Shown here: in pieces, positions 35,844-44,542 of the stretch
Layout: every line of letters begins with the position of its first letter
Position numbering within the stretch: the first letter of the stretch is position 1
Origin: Variovorax sp. WS11
GTDB lineage: Bacteria > Pseudomonadota > Gammaproteobacteria > Burkholderiales > Burkholderiaceae_C
Direction: 5' to 3'
Assembly (NCBI RefSeq): GCF_010499245.1
Contig: NZ_JAAGOW010000004.1
Span: forward strand, 992,001-1,056,000
DNA: 64,000 nt
Position numbers and translations under genes: made by a program
Notes under the pieces: model-generated
What the model was told of the DNA's origin: nothing
Databases searched by the model: none
The model's input: the letters and a program-made list of their open reading frames with translations, nothing else

Positions 35844-36697
35844 ACTCCCTCGCGCCGCATATCGAGGCCTTTCTGCGCGAGCACCTGGCTCGCCATCGTG
35901 CCGCCAGTGCGCATACCTGCGATTCGTACGCCTACAGCTTCCAGTCGCTGTTCGAGTTCGCTGCCCGCAGGCTCAGAACGATGCCATCGGCTCTGATGTT
36001 GGAGCAGCTGGACGCGCCTTTGATCGCCGCGTTTCTCGAGCATCTCGAGAGTGCACGCCGCAACTCGGCGCAAACGCGCAACATCCGTCTGGCGGCGATC
36101 CGATCGTTCTTCCGCTTTGTGCAACATCGTGAACCCGGCGCGCTCGAGCAGATCCGCCGCATCCTCGCGATCCCATACAAGAAGACCGACACCCGGCTGG
36201 TCGCCCACCTGGAAAAAACGGAGCTCCAAGCCTTGCTCGATGCGCCGGACCCGACGACCCGCGAAGGGATTCGCGATCGGGCCTTGCTCCATCTGACGGT
36301 CTGCGCCGGGCTGCGGGTTTCGGAATTGACGGGGTTGCGTATGTCCGACGTCGCGGCGCAGTGCAAGAGCATTCACGTGCTTGGTAAGGGCCGTCGCGAG
36401 CGAGCCTTGCCCCTTTGGAAGCCGACCGCGTCGGCATTGCGAGCTTGGTTGGCCGTGCGCGGCGAGGTTGCCTCGCCAGAAGTGTTCGTCAACACCCGCG
36501 GCGAACCCTTCAGTCGTTGGGGTGTCGCGTACGTCCTACGAAGCCACGCCGATACCGCAAGCCTCGTTTGCCCGTCGCTCCGCAACAAGCAGGTCTCGCC
36601 ACATGTTCTAAGGCACTATCTACCCTTCCTGACTATGTCTTGTGCATGGCCGGCGGCCTTGTGCTGCGCGGACTTGCGCTCGAGAAGCTCGACATAG
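35840..36697 (+). pseudogene. ritC: RIT element 1 recombinase C, truncated by RIT element 2
   Basis: Native sequence runs from ATG 35840 to about 36616: core-binding region (SAHTCDSYAYSFQSLFEFAA), Arg in CAGLRVSELTGLRMSDV and the HVLRH box. Directly after the Arg-His codons the sequence becomes YLPFLTMS, which is the end of RIT element 2, and ~27 foreign residues lead to a stop at 36697. The LGHxxxxTTxxY block with the nucleophile is therefore missing, so the protein cannot be catalytic. The complete homologue is at 38919-39917. Confidence 0.88.
36612..36640 (+). repeat. Left 29-bp terminal inverted repeat of RIT element 2
   Basis: The repeat starts GGCACTATCTACCC and ends GACTATGTCT, exactly inverted at 40006-40034. 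Its outer GGCAC encodes Arg-His of ritC-1, so these bases may be target sequence shared with the other flank. A second, inner arm GACATAGTC lies at 36692-36700. Confidence 0.9.
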
Positions 36698-36742
36698 TCT
36701 GGGACCCCTCAACACAGCCCCGGTGGGGCAAAGGGGTCCACC

Positions 36743-37981
36743 ATGAAGGTCGTCGTCAACAGCCAAGTAGTCCTGTCGCGAGTGCCGGAAGGGCCCATCG
36801 CGCCGTATCTGGTCATGTTTGCAGACTCGTTGAGTGCCACGGGGTATTCGGTGGCGTGGATTCACCGCCATGTGCTGCTCGGAGCGTGCTTCAGCCAATG
36901 GCTCGGGCGGAAGCCGGTGGCGCTGCAAGACATCACGACCGACCATCTGACGCGATACCTGAGGTATCGCGCTCGACGCCTGCAACCGAGGTGTGGTGAC
37001 CATGCGGCGCTCGTGCACTTGGTGGAGTTTCTGCGACGAGAGGGGGTTGTTCCCGAGGAGAGACTCGCGGTGCCTGAGCCGTTCTCGGTGGAGCACCGAG
37101 TCCGCGCATATGAGGTGTACCTGCGCGAGGAGCGTGCCCTGGCCGCAGCGACGATTGTCTACTACGTTCGGTTCGCCCGCGACTTCCTCAAGTATCGCTT
37201 CGGCGCGAAGGCGGCCAAGCTCTCATGCTTGAGCGCCTCCGACGTCGTGCGCTTTGTTCGACACCAGGCGCCGAGGCTGCACAGGAAGTGCGCCAAGCTC
37301 ATGACCACCGCGCTGCGCTCGTTCCTGCGTTACGTCCGATATTGCGGCGATGTCGATGCGGATCTGGCGGCCGCTGTGCCCGTCGTCCCCAACTGGTCGA
37401 TGGCGTCAATTCCGCGCGCGATCGCTCCGCAGCAAGTGCGTCAGTTGCTGGCCAGCATCGATCGGCGCACCGCGACCGGGCGTCGCGACTACGCCATCAT
37501 GCTCCTGCTTGCGCGATTGGGACTGCGTTCCGGCGAAGTGGCGTCCTTGAAGCTCGAGGACATCGACTGGAAGGCGGGACTGCTGAGCGTGCACGGCAAG
37601 AGTGGCCATCGCAACGAACTGCCGTTGCCTGCCGACGTCGGTAAGGCAATCGCCGCTTATCTGAAGAGAGACCGACCGCACAGTGCCAGCCGGTACGTCT
37701 TTCTGCGCGTGCGAGCGCCGGCGTGCGCCTTCCAAGGGGGCGGTGCAATAACCTCGATCGTGCGGCATCGCCTGCAGCGCAGCGATGTCGATGCCCCTAC
37801 CTTCGGTGCGCATCAGTTTCGTCATGGACTGGCCACCGAGATGCTGCGCCGCGGCGCTTCGCTCGGCGAGATCGGTGACCTCTTGGGACATCGCCATCTT
37901 CAGACAACAATGATCTACACGAAGGTCGATCTCGAGGCGCTGCGCGAACTGGCGCCGCCGTGGCCGGGGAGTGCGCCATGA
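36743..37981 (+). CDS. ritA: RIT element 2 recombinase A
   Basis: 412 residues from ATG 36743. Same layout as the protein at 33694 but clearly diverged. Catalytic-type blocks are LGLRSGEVASLKLEDIDW (Arg), GAHQFRHGLATEMLRRGA (His-x-x-Arg) and DLLGHRHLQTTMIYTKVD (His and Tyr). The amino half holds a core-binding domain (YLREERALAAATIVYYVRFA). It is the first gene of the operon and starts about 100 bp inside the left terminal repeat, so its promoter must lie in the element end, where the recombination arms also are. Confidence 0.88.
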   Translation: MKVVVNSQVVLSRVPEGPIAPYLVMFADSLSATGYSVAWIHRHVLLGACFSQWLGRKPVALQDITTDHLTRYLRYRARRLQPRCGDHAALVHLVEFLRREGVVPEERLAVPEPFSVEHRVRAYEVYLREERALAAATIVYYVRFARDFLKYRFGAKAAKLSCLSASDVVRFVRHQAPRLHRKCAKLMTTALRSFLRYVRYCGDVDADLAAAVPVVPNWSMASIPRAIAPQQVRQLLASIDRRTATGRRDYAIMLLLARLGLRSGEVASLKLEDIDWKAGLLSVHGKSGHRNELPLPADVGKAIAAYLKRDRPHSASRYVFLRVRAPACAFQGGGAITSIVRHRLQRSDVDAPTFGAHQFRHGLATEMLRRGASLGEIGDLLGHRHLQTTMIYTKVDLEALRELAPPWPGSAP

Positions 37982-38922
37982 ACACCCTGCATCAAGCCAT
38001 TCAAGAGTATCTGACGATGCGGCGCGATCTGGGCTTCAAGCTCAGGGAGGCCGGCAAGGGTTTGCACCACTTCGCCGCCTTCATGCGCCAGCGCCACGCG
38101 GCCTACATCACCTCAGAGTTGGCTCTCGCCTGGGCGCAGCAGCCCAGAGATGCGACGCCGGCCCATTGGGCGCAACGACTGAGCTTCGTTCGCGGGTTCG
38201 CCCGCTACCGCAGTGCGATTGATCCGCGCACGCAGATTCCGCCGCCGGGCTTGCTGCCGTTCCAACCCCGGCGGGCTCGACCTTATCTGTATTCGGACGA
38301 AGAGATTCGCCGCTTGCTGCGCGAGGCGCTGGTCATGCCCTGCCGTCACAAGCGCGACGCGATCAGACCGCAGCTGTTCCACTGCCTCTTCGGACTGCTG
38401 AGCGTCACGGGCCTGCGATTGAGCGAGGCGCTCAACCTCAAGCTTCCAGACGTCGACCTGCATTCCGCTGTGCTGACCATTCGCGGCGCCAAACTTGGCA
38501 AGGACCGCTTGGTGCCTTTGCACACATCCACCTGCCAAGTGCTCAGGCAGTACCTGGCCAAGCGCAGCCACCACTGGGCCGACCGTCCGGTGTCGGCGTA
38601 TGTATTTGTCTCGAACCGGGGCAATCGCCTAGATGGCGCGGAGGTGCATCGGACCTTCTATGCGCTGTCGCGGCAGATCGGCCTGCGCGGCCTGTCCGAC
38701 AGCCACGGGCCACGCCTGCATGACATGCGTCATCGCTTCGCGACGAATACGCTCGTGCGCTGGTACCAACGGGACCAGGACCCTGAGCGCCTTCTGCCGG
38801 TGCTGTCGGCCTATCTCGGGCATGTCCACGTCGCCGATACGCAGTGGTATCTGAACGCGTCCCCCGAACTGATGCGTGAGGCCATGCGTCGCCTCGAACA
38901 CTGCTGGGAGGGGCGGCCATGA
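37978..38922 (+). CDS. ritB: RIT element 2 recombinase B
   Basis: 314 residues from ATG 37978, overlapping the ritA stop by four bases. Catalytic-type blocks are TGLRLSEALNLKLPDVDL (Arg), RLHDMRHRFATNTLVRWYQR (His-x-x-Arg) and YLGHVHVADTQWYLNASPEL (His and Tyr). It has the ritB-specific tail (WYLNASPELMREAMRRLE). The start of ritC overlaps its stop by four bases. Confidence 0.88.
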   Translation: MNTLHQAIQEYLTMRRDLGFKLREAGKGLHHFAAFMRQRHAAYITSELALAWAQQPRDATPAHWAQRLSFVRGFARYRSAIDPRTQIPPPGLLPFQPRRARPYLYSDEEIRRLLREALVMPCRHKRDAIRPQLFHCLFGLLSVTGLRLSEALNLKLPDVDLHSAVLTIRGAKLGKDRLVPLHTSTCQVLRQYLAKRSHHWADRPVSAYVFVSNRGNRLDGAEVHRTFYALSRQIGLRGLSDSHGPRLHDMRHRFATNTLVRWYQRDQDPERLLPVLSAYLGHVHVADTQWYLNASPELMREAMRRLEHCWEGRP

Positions 38923-39917
38923 TCCAACCCGCCAGCCTTGCCCCGCTGCTGGAGCGCTTCTTCACACAGCGCTTGATGCTGCAGCGCCAGGCCAGTGCGC
39001 ACACCATCACTTCCTATCGCGACACCTTCCGCCAGTTCTTGAAGTTCGCGGAGAAGCGGCTGCACAAGCCGCCGTCACGCCTGAACTTCGAGGAGATCGA
39101 TGCGCCCTTGATTGTGGCGTTCCTCGATGACCTGGAGAAGCGGCGCGGCATCAGTGTTCGCAGCCGCAATCTGCGACTCACCGCGATCCATTCCTTCTTT
39201 CGCTTTGCGGCGTTCGAGGCGCCGGCGCACTCGGCACAGATCCAGCGCGTGCTGGCCATTCCCAGCAAGCGCCATACGCGCACCCTGGTCCCGTTCCTGA
39301 CCCGTGCGGAGGTCGACGCCTTGCTGCTTGCTCCGGATCGGCACACATGGTCCGGGCGGCGCGATCACGCCTTCATGCTGGTGGCGGTACAGACCGGCTT
39401 GCGGCTGTCCGAGATGACCGCGCTCACGCGCGACGATCTTGTCCTCGGAACAGGGGCACACCTGCGCGTAATCGGCAAGGGCCGCAAGGAGCGCTGTACG
39501 CCGCTGGCCAAGCCCACGCAGGCCGTCTTGACCGCCTGGTTGCGCGAGCGACAGCGCGGCGACGGGCAGGTCCTGTTTCCCAGTGCCAAGGGCGAACGCC
39601 TGAGCGTTCATGGTGTGCAGTACCTGCTGAACAAACATCGATCGACGGCATCGAGCGCCTGTCCGTCGCTGCGACAGAAACGCGTTACCGTCCATCGCTT
39701 GAGGCACACCATGGCCATGGACCTTCTGCAATCCGGCGTGAGACGCTCCGTGATTGCCCTTTGGCTCGGGCATGAGAGCGTGGAGACCACGCAGATCTAT
39801 CTCGACGCATCCCTCGCGATGAAGGAACAGGCTCTGGCCAAAGCCACACCCCTTCAGGGGCGACCGAGTCGATATCGGCCCAGCGATCAGCTCATGGAGT
39901 TCCTCAACAGCCTATAG
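38919..39917 (+). CDS. ritC: RIT element 2 recombinase C
   Basis: 332 residues from ATG 38919, coupled to ritB by a four-base overlap. Core-binding region QASAHTITSYRDTFRQFLKF; catalytic-type blocks TGLRLSEMTALTRDDL (Arg), HRLRHTMAMDLLQSGV (His-x-x-Arg) and WLGHESVETTQIYLDAS (His and Tyr). It is the intact homologue of the truncated gene at 35840. The stop lies about 90 bp before the right terminal repeat. Confidence 0.9.
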   Translation: MIQPASLAPLLERFFTQRLMLQRQASAHTITSYRDTFRQFLKFAEKRLHKPPSRLNFEEIDAPLIVAFLDDLEKRRGISVRSRNLRLTAIHSFFRFAAFEAPAHSAQIQRVLAIPSKRHTRTLVPFLTRAEVDALLLAPDRHTWSGRRDHAFMLVAVQTGLRLSEMTALTRDDLVLGTGAHLRVIGKGRKERCTPLAKPTQAVLTAWLRERQRGDGQVLFPSAKGERLSVHGVQYLLNKHRSTASSACPSLRQKRVTVHRLRHTMAMDLLQSGVRRSVIALWLGHESVETTQIYLDASLAMKEQALAKATPLQGRPSRYRPSDQLMEFLNSL

Positions 39918-40005
39918 GTCGCCGGACTATGTCGGGCAAGCGCGCGGCAGTTGCGCGGCGCAACCACCGAAATCGCGTCATACCGGTCCGTGCGCGTCCT
40001 TCACG

Positions 40006-40034
40006 AGACATAGTCAGGAAGGGTAGATAGTGCC
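40006..40034 (-). repeat. Right 29-bp terminal inverted repeat of RIT element 2
   Basis: Exact reverse complement of 36612-36640. On the minus strand the outer bases encode Arg-His of the IS91-associated recombinase. The inner arm GACTATGTC is at 39925-39933. Confidence 0.9.
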
Positions 40035-40739
40035 GAAGCGTGTGCGGGGACACGCGCTTGTCGATGCCGGCCGCCTCGGCGGCAGCATGTACAGCGCGGT
40101 TGAGTTGGCGCGCGGTGAGAGGGTCCGTCGGGTTCATGCCCGGGAACAGCCAACCACCAGGCAGCATGCGGCCTTGGGCGTGGGCGATGCGCCACCACGT
40201 GCGAAGGCGCTGCAGCAGCACCGGGCTGAGCATGGCGTAGCGGTCCTTGCGGCCCTTGCCTTGCTCCACCCGAAGCGTCATGCGCTGACTGTCCACGTCG
40301 GTGACCTTCAGGCCGATGACTTCGCTGGCGCGCAGGCCTGCGCCGTAGGCCACTGACAGTGCGGCCTGATGCTTCACGTTGCGCGCCGCGGCGATCAGGC
40401 GTGCGACCTCGAGCGGGCTGAGCACCACCGGCAGCGTGCGCGGCAGCTTGACCGGCTGCATCTTGGCCATCAGCTCAAGACGGTGATGTCGAAGAAGAAC
40501 CGCAGGCCGGTCAGCGTGGCGTTGAGCGTGATGGGTGAAGTGCCCGAGTCGACCAGGTGGAGTTGGAAGTTGCGCAGGTCCTCCACGGTTGCCGTGTCGG
40601 GTGGACGATGAAGAAACGCCGCGAGTTTGCGCACGGCGCGCACGTAGGCTTCCTGCGTTCGAGGCTCCAGCTTGCGAATGCGCATGTCCTCGAGCATGCG
40701 TTGACGCAGCGGGCTGACCGCCGAGATGATCGTGTCCAT
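40033..40739 (-). pseudogene. IS91-associated tyrosine recombinase, frameshifted and truncated
   Basis: From ATG 40739 the product reads SPLRQRMLEDMRIRKLEPRT, then QEAYVRAVRKLAAFLHRPP and TGLRFFFDIT. A frameshift near 40470 is needed to continue as LMAKMQPVKLPRTLPVVLS, then YGAGLRASEVIGLKVTDV (catalytic Arg) and VSPHTLRH. There it is cut by the end of RIT element 2. It is a close relative of the recombinase at 19682 and heads the broken IS91 element. Confidence 0.85.
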
Positions 40740-40829
40740 GGTTGGTGCTCCGTCGAAGAACGAGGCGGGATTGCCTCGCCGTCAACGGTGGCAGCAACTC
40801 AGGAAATGCAACACCTCAGCTTGGCGCGG

Positions 40830-40857
40830 AGCGCCTACCGCGAGAGCGGTTTAGTCC
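40830..40857 (-). repeat. IS91-type element terminus with hairpin
   Basis: Read on the minus strand from 40857 it begins GGACTAAACCGCTCTCGCGG, nearly the same as the terminus at 19574 (GGACTAAACCGCTGACGCGG). ACCGC...GCGGT forms a small hairpin in both. Only the loop differs, as expected for a structure read by a single-strand transposase. Confidence 0.7.
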
Positions 40858-41016
40858 TTTGGCCGAACCCAGGCATCCGGGCCAGGCGGCTGTACGAGGT
40901 TCAACTGCGCGCCCAAGAGCCAGGGCATACGCAACGCCCCATCGACAATCTCACACAACCATGAGCAGTTGAAGCGGAGGCGTCTGGGTTCATCGCTACA
41001 ACGCAGAGCGGCAGGC

Positions 41017-42606
41017 TCAGCGAGTTAACCCATACAACCGAAACGTCCCAGGCAAGCCCTTGAGCGTGTGATCTCCCCGGTCGATCAACCCAATACGCGA
41101 GCCAGCCACCAGGTCGCGAACGACACTGGAGACCAGTAGCTCACTTGGGCCGGCCAGCCCCATGATCCGCGCACCCACGTGCACCGCCACTCCGACCGCG
41201 CTATCACCGCGACGAGTGACTTCACCAGTGTGCACGCCGGCCCGCACCGAGATCTCCAGTTCCTGGACTTCGTTGATGATGCATTCTGCGCATCGGATCG
41301 CGCCAGCCGGGCCCGCAAAGGTGGCGAAAAACCCGTCGCCTGCGGTGTCGATCTCGACGCCGCCAAAGTTGTCCAAGGCTCTCCTTACGACAGCACGAAA
41401 TCGCTCGAGCTTGTCACTCCAGCCCTCGTCACCCATCTCGACGGCCAGCACCGTTGAGTTGACGATGTCGATGAACATCACGCTCAGAATGCGCCGCTCG
41501 CTCAGCAGACTGTCCAGAAGCTTGGAAAGTCTGGAGCGCACAATCATGAAGGCCATCGCCATGGGTAGAGCCAGTATCACCAGAACCAGATCCGAGGTCT
41601 GGCCGGCAGCGTCCTTGAGCAGCCTTGATGCCACAGCGCTCAAGATGAAGAATGCAGCCAGCACTACTACCGTCAGCGCCGAATAGAAGAGCGTTCGACT
41701 GATCCATCGCTCTACATCCAGCAAGCCCTGGCGGAATATCGCGATGAACATGGCCACCGGGACCGCCGCCATGACGGCCGCATGCGTCGCCTGAGAGGCG
41801 ACCGCGACAAGGAAACCAGAGCCTTCATTGTCGAGGGGAGCGGCTTTGACCAGAAAGAATGCAAGGTAGGTCATTAAGGCAACCAAGCCGCACAGCAGCA
41901 GCCATTTCAGTTGATTGCGCTGTACTGCGCTCGAGTCAGCGAAGTACCTAGCAACCAAGGTGCACATGCTGATCACGACGAACGAGACCGCAACCATTTT
42001 CATGAGCATCAAGGGTGGCGTCGTACCCATGACGTATAAAAGGAATCGCAGAACGTTCCAGGCAACCCAGGCGCTGGCCGCCCATGCAGCCCAACGTGGC
42101 ACAAACCTGCCATCTGGAAACACAAATATCCACGTGATCGTCAGCGCGTTGGCGGCAAGGACCACTAGAAACGACAGCGGCGCCGTGGGATCTCGTACAT
42201 GCTGCCCCACAAACGCTGTGATGTCGGTCGAGTTAAACACTCCGATCGAGACAAAACAGACGACCAAGAGAATTCCGAAACGATCTCGTGAGCGCTTCCA
42301 GAGGATGATGAAGGCGATCGCGCACCACGACGACACGCAAACCATCCCCATCACGCCAGCGGCCCAAACGGCGCCAACATAAGGCAGCGCGGATCCCGCT
42401 TTCATCTGGGCGGCCAGCGCCTGGGTCAGCCGTCCATCCATCCACTGGGGCAGCCAGCGGAAGTACACATACAGCACCAGGACCACAAAGGCGACAGCTG
42501 CGCTGCGCCACACGAACAAAGCTCGCGCCTCGAGCGGCCGCCTCAGCCATGGATCGCCGTCGGCGGCGACGGTCGAAAACCTCGGGCTTCCCAACTGCCT
42601 CGACAT
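41017..42606 (-). CDS. Membrane-bound class III adenylate/guanylate cyclase
   Basis: 529 residues from ATG 42606, chosen because GAGGTGAGGG lies directly upstream; an ATG 33 bp earlier is in frame without a good site. The amino ~370 residues hold about ten hydrophobic segments (for example AAVAFVVLVLYVYFRWLP, LSFLVVLAANALTITWIFVF, ALTVVVLAAFFILSAVA). The carboxyl domain is a class III cyclase: SVMFIDIVNSTVLA (metal Asp), DTAGDGFFATFAGP (second Asp) and VAVHVGARIMGLAGPSELLV. It probably makes cyclic nucleotide at the inner membrane in response to an unknown membrane signal. Monocistronic. Confidence 0.88.
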   Translation of the reverse strand: MSRQLGSPRFSTVAADGDPWLRRPLEARALFVWRSAAVAFVVLVLYVYFRWLPQWMDGRLTQALAAQMKAGSALPYVGAVWAAGVMGMVCVSSWCAIAFIILWKRSRDRFGILLVVCFVSIGVFNSTDITAFVGQHVRDPTAPLSFLVVLAANALTITWIFVFPDGRFVPRWAAWAASAWVAWNVLRFLLYVMGTTPPLMLMKMVAVSFVVISMCTLVARYFADSSAVQRNQLKWLLLCGLVALMTYLAFFLVKAAPLDNEGSGFLVAVASQATHAAVMAAVPVAMFIAIFRQGLLDVERWISRTLFYSALTVVVLAAFFILSAVASRLLKDAAGQTSDLVLVILALPMAMAFMIVRSRLSKLLDSLLSERRILSVMFIDIVNSTVLAVEMGDEGWSDKLERFRAVVRRALDNFGGVEIDTAGDGFFATFAGPAGAIRCAECIINEVQELEISVRAGVHTGEVTRRGDSAVGVAVHVGARIMGLAGPSELLVSSVVRDLVAGSRIGLIDRGDHTLKGLPGTFRLYGLTR

Positions 42607-43152
42607 TCCCTCACCTCGGTGCAGCAAAAGATCGCACATCCTCCGCCGTTCAACGGAGAAAGAAAAGGGGTGGCGGAGTCTAGGGGGGACTGGCGGTAAG
42701 GATTTGGCCGATCGGAAGAACTGCTGTTGAGTCCCTTTGCCCTTGTTCGGAACTTGCAGGCAGGAAAACTGGATGGGGGCGACAAAGTTCCGCCTATGGC
42801 CGGCGTCCGCCTTACGGATGAGCGGCCTGACCGGCCGCAGGTTGGGTACGGCGCATTACCTGGGTTGCCCCTCCTTTTCCAAATCTAGCGGTCGCCGTTG
42901 CTTCTTGGCCGTCGCGAGCAAAGAGCAAATGAAGCGGCACATCCTCAGATTCAAACTGCAACGTTTCGTGCGACGGCTGATTCCCTACTAGCCGAACAAG
43001 GTTGGGCAAGCCCACTTGGGCGTAGCACTCGAGGCCTGATTGACCTTCCGCCCCGACGACGTGGAATGAAGGCACCGATGTGCTTCTGACGATCTCGAAA
43101 GATCAGATCATGTGCCACAGAACCCTGTGTTTCAGACGCCCACCCTTGCAAT
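42607..43152. other. Gap with a dispersed repeat, otherwise no gene seen
   Basis: Contains the promoter of the membrane cyclase near its left end and copy 3 of the ~40-bp repeat. Frames at 42737-42991 and 43103-43151 have no motif support. Confidence 0.45.
42761..42800 (+). repeat. Dispersed ~40-bp intergenic repeat, copy 3
   Basis: The copy runs from CAGGAAAACTGGATGG to AAGTTCCGCCTATGGCC. It is the most diverged of the three plus-oriented copies (others at 25635 and 30737). Confidence 0.5.
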
Positions 43153-44105
43153 TCACACGGCGGCGACCGTATTCTTTTCTCTTCTGATAGACCGTGGTGG
43201 CTTGTCCGTGCGCAGGCCCTTGAATGACGGGTGCCGGATGTACCCGTCCGCCGTCCACTCGGTGAAAACCACCTCGGCCACGAGCTTCGGCTCGACCCAG
43301 TGCGCGCGGCGGTCGTTCTCCGTCTTGTCTTTGAACGGTCGTTTGTCGGTGCCCAGCGCCTGCATCCGCTTCACCAAATCGCGCAACATCTGCTCGTTGA
43401 AGCCGGTGCCGACCTTGCCGGCGTAGATCAGGGCGCCGGCGTCGTCGTAGTAGCCCACCAGCAGACCGCCGAAGCCCGTTCGGGAACCTTGGGGGTCGGT
43501 ATAGCCGCCGATGACGAACTCCTGCCGCTGGTTGCACTTCAGCTTGATCCAGTCTGGCGACCGCCGTGACGGGTAGCGGCTCGCCTTGCGCTTGCCGATG
43601 ATTCCCTCGAGGCCGAGCTCGCACGCCGAGGCAATGATGTCCTGCGGCGGTGCATCGAAGGCCTCGCTGAATCGAATCGGAGGCGGAGGCTTGCGCAGGA
43701 TGGACTGCAGCAGCGCCCGGCGCTCGACCAACGGCACGCCGCGCAGGTCGAACCCGTCATAGAACGGCACGTCGAAGAGGAAGTAGATGATCCGCTGGGT
43801 GTGCGAGTTGTCGAAGGCGTTTTGCAGGGCGTTGAAGTCGGTCAGGCCGCGGTCGTTGAGCATCACGACCTCGCCATCGAGCCAGCCAGGCCGCAGCTTC
43901 ATGCCCTCCAGCGCCCGCACCAGGTGCGGCATCTTCGAGCTCCAGTCCAGTCCGTTACGGCTGATCAGTCGCGCGGCGCCGGCGGCGTCGACCCGCGCCA
44001 GCATGCGGTAGCCGTCGAATTTGATCTCTTAAATCCAGTCCTCAGCTCGCGGCGGCGGCCTGTCGACGAGGGTGGCCAGCATGGGGGCAAGCCTTGCCGG
44101 CATCT
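43153..44105 (-). pseudogene. ligD: ATP-dependent DNA ligase (LigD ligase domain) with nonsense mutation
   Basis: The minus strand encodes the ligase catalytic core of LigD, the bacterial non-homologous end-joining enzyme: PARLAPMLATLVDRPPPRAE, the nucleotidyl-transfer motif EIKFDGYRML with Lys at 44020-44022, LDGEVVMLNDRG, YFLFDVPFYDGFDL, LGLEGIIGKRKASRY and PDWIKLKC, then the OB-fold to the end. An in-frame TAA at 44029-44031 sits just before the catalytic motif, where the family has Tyr. An internal ATG restart would lose the catalytic Lys. Primase and nuclease domains are absent and no ku gene is near, so it is dead. Confidence 0.85.
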
Positions 44106-44196
44106 CACCCTCGGCGGCGCCGACTGGCATCCGTAGGGTTTTCCTACCTGGCGATGTCGGCTTGGCAGAAGTCGAGCGGACGGCGCGCTGCACCGA

Positions 44197-44391
44197 CTAC
44201 CTGGCCGTCGGACCACCAGATGATGAAGCGCCTGCCGCCGTTGGCCCGCCGTCTGGCGGGTTGGTGGTGCCTGGCGGCTCCTTCACCCAGATAAAGAGCG
44301 CGGTGACCCCGCCAATGATCAGGATGGCCAGGAACAGCGCCATGCGCCTGAAGGCGCGGCCGGCGGCCAAATCGTTTTGTCTCCGCTTCAT
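44197..44391 (-). CDS. Small single-pass membrane protein
   Basis: 64 residues from ATG 44391 with GGGAG upstream. A basic amino end (MKRRQNDLAAGRAFRR) is followed by one membrane helix (MALFLAILIIGGVTALFIWV) and a Pro/Gly/Ser-rich tail. No family recognised. Proteins of this shape are common near stress genes in Burkholderiales, but no function can be assigned. Confidence 0.6.
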   Translation of the reverse strand: MKRRQNDLAAGRAFRRMALFLAILIIGGVTALFIWVKEPPGTTNPPDGGPTAAGASSSGGPTAR

Positions 44392-44542
44392 GGGGGTCTC
44401 CCGAGTGCGGGGGTTAAGGTAGCGATGGACGCACGCTGAAATTGTCGGCCGACGTGACAACAGATCGACGACACAAACCTACAGCGCCTACTCGTTCGGG
44501 GCGGCAGATTGCCCCGTGTCGGACCACAAATCGGAGAGACGA

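Larger units (their letters stand above)
36617..40029 (+). mobile_element. RIT element 2 (three coupled tyrosine recombinases with terminal inverted repeats)
   Basis: A ~3.4 kb element with ritA, ritB and ritC in one coupled operon between perfect inverted repeats. Each end has a pair of inverted arms: GACTATGTC/GACATAGTC at 36631 and 36692 on the left, and at 39925 and 40007 on the right. Left and right flanks belong to different genes: ritC of RIT element 1, and the recombinase of the broken IS91 element. In both the break falls just after Leu-Arg-His. All three genes are intact, so mobility is plausible. Confidence 0.85.
32285..40857 (-). mobile_element. IS91-family element broken by two RIT elements (nested)
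   Basis: The right end at 40857 is the inverted form of the terminus of the intact IS91 element at 19574, with hairpin ACCGC(TCTC)GCGGT on the minus strand. Reading leftward on the minus strand come the tyrosine recombinase 5' part (40739-40033), the two RIT elements, and the IS91 transposase from its zinc block onward (33506-32508). Order and strand match the intact element. The recombinase 3' end and transposase 5' end, several hundred bp, are missing. The left boundary near 32285 is a guess. Confidence 0.5.
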
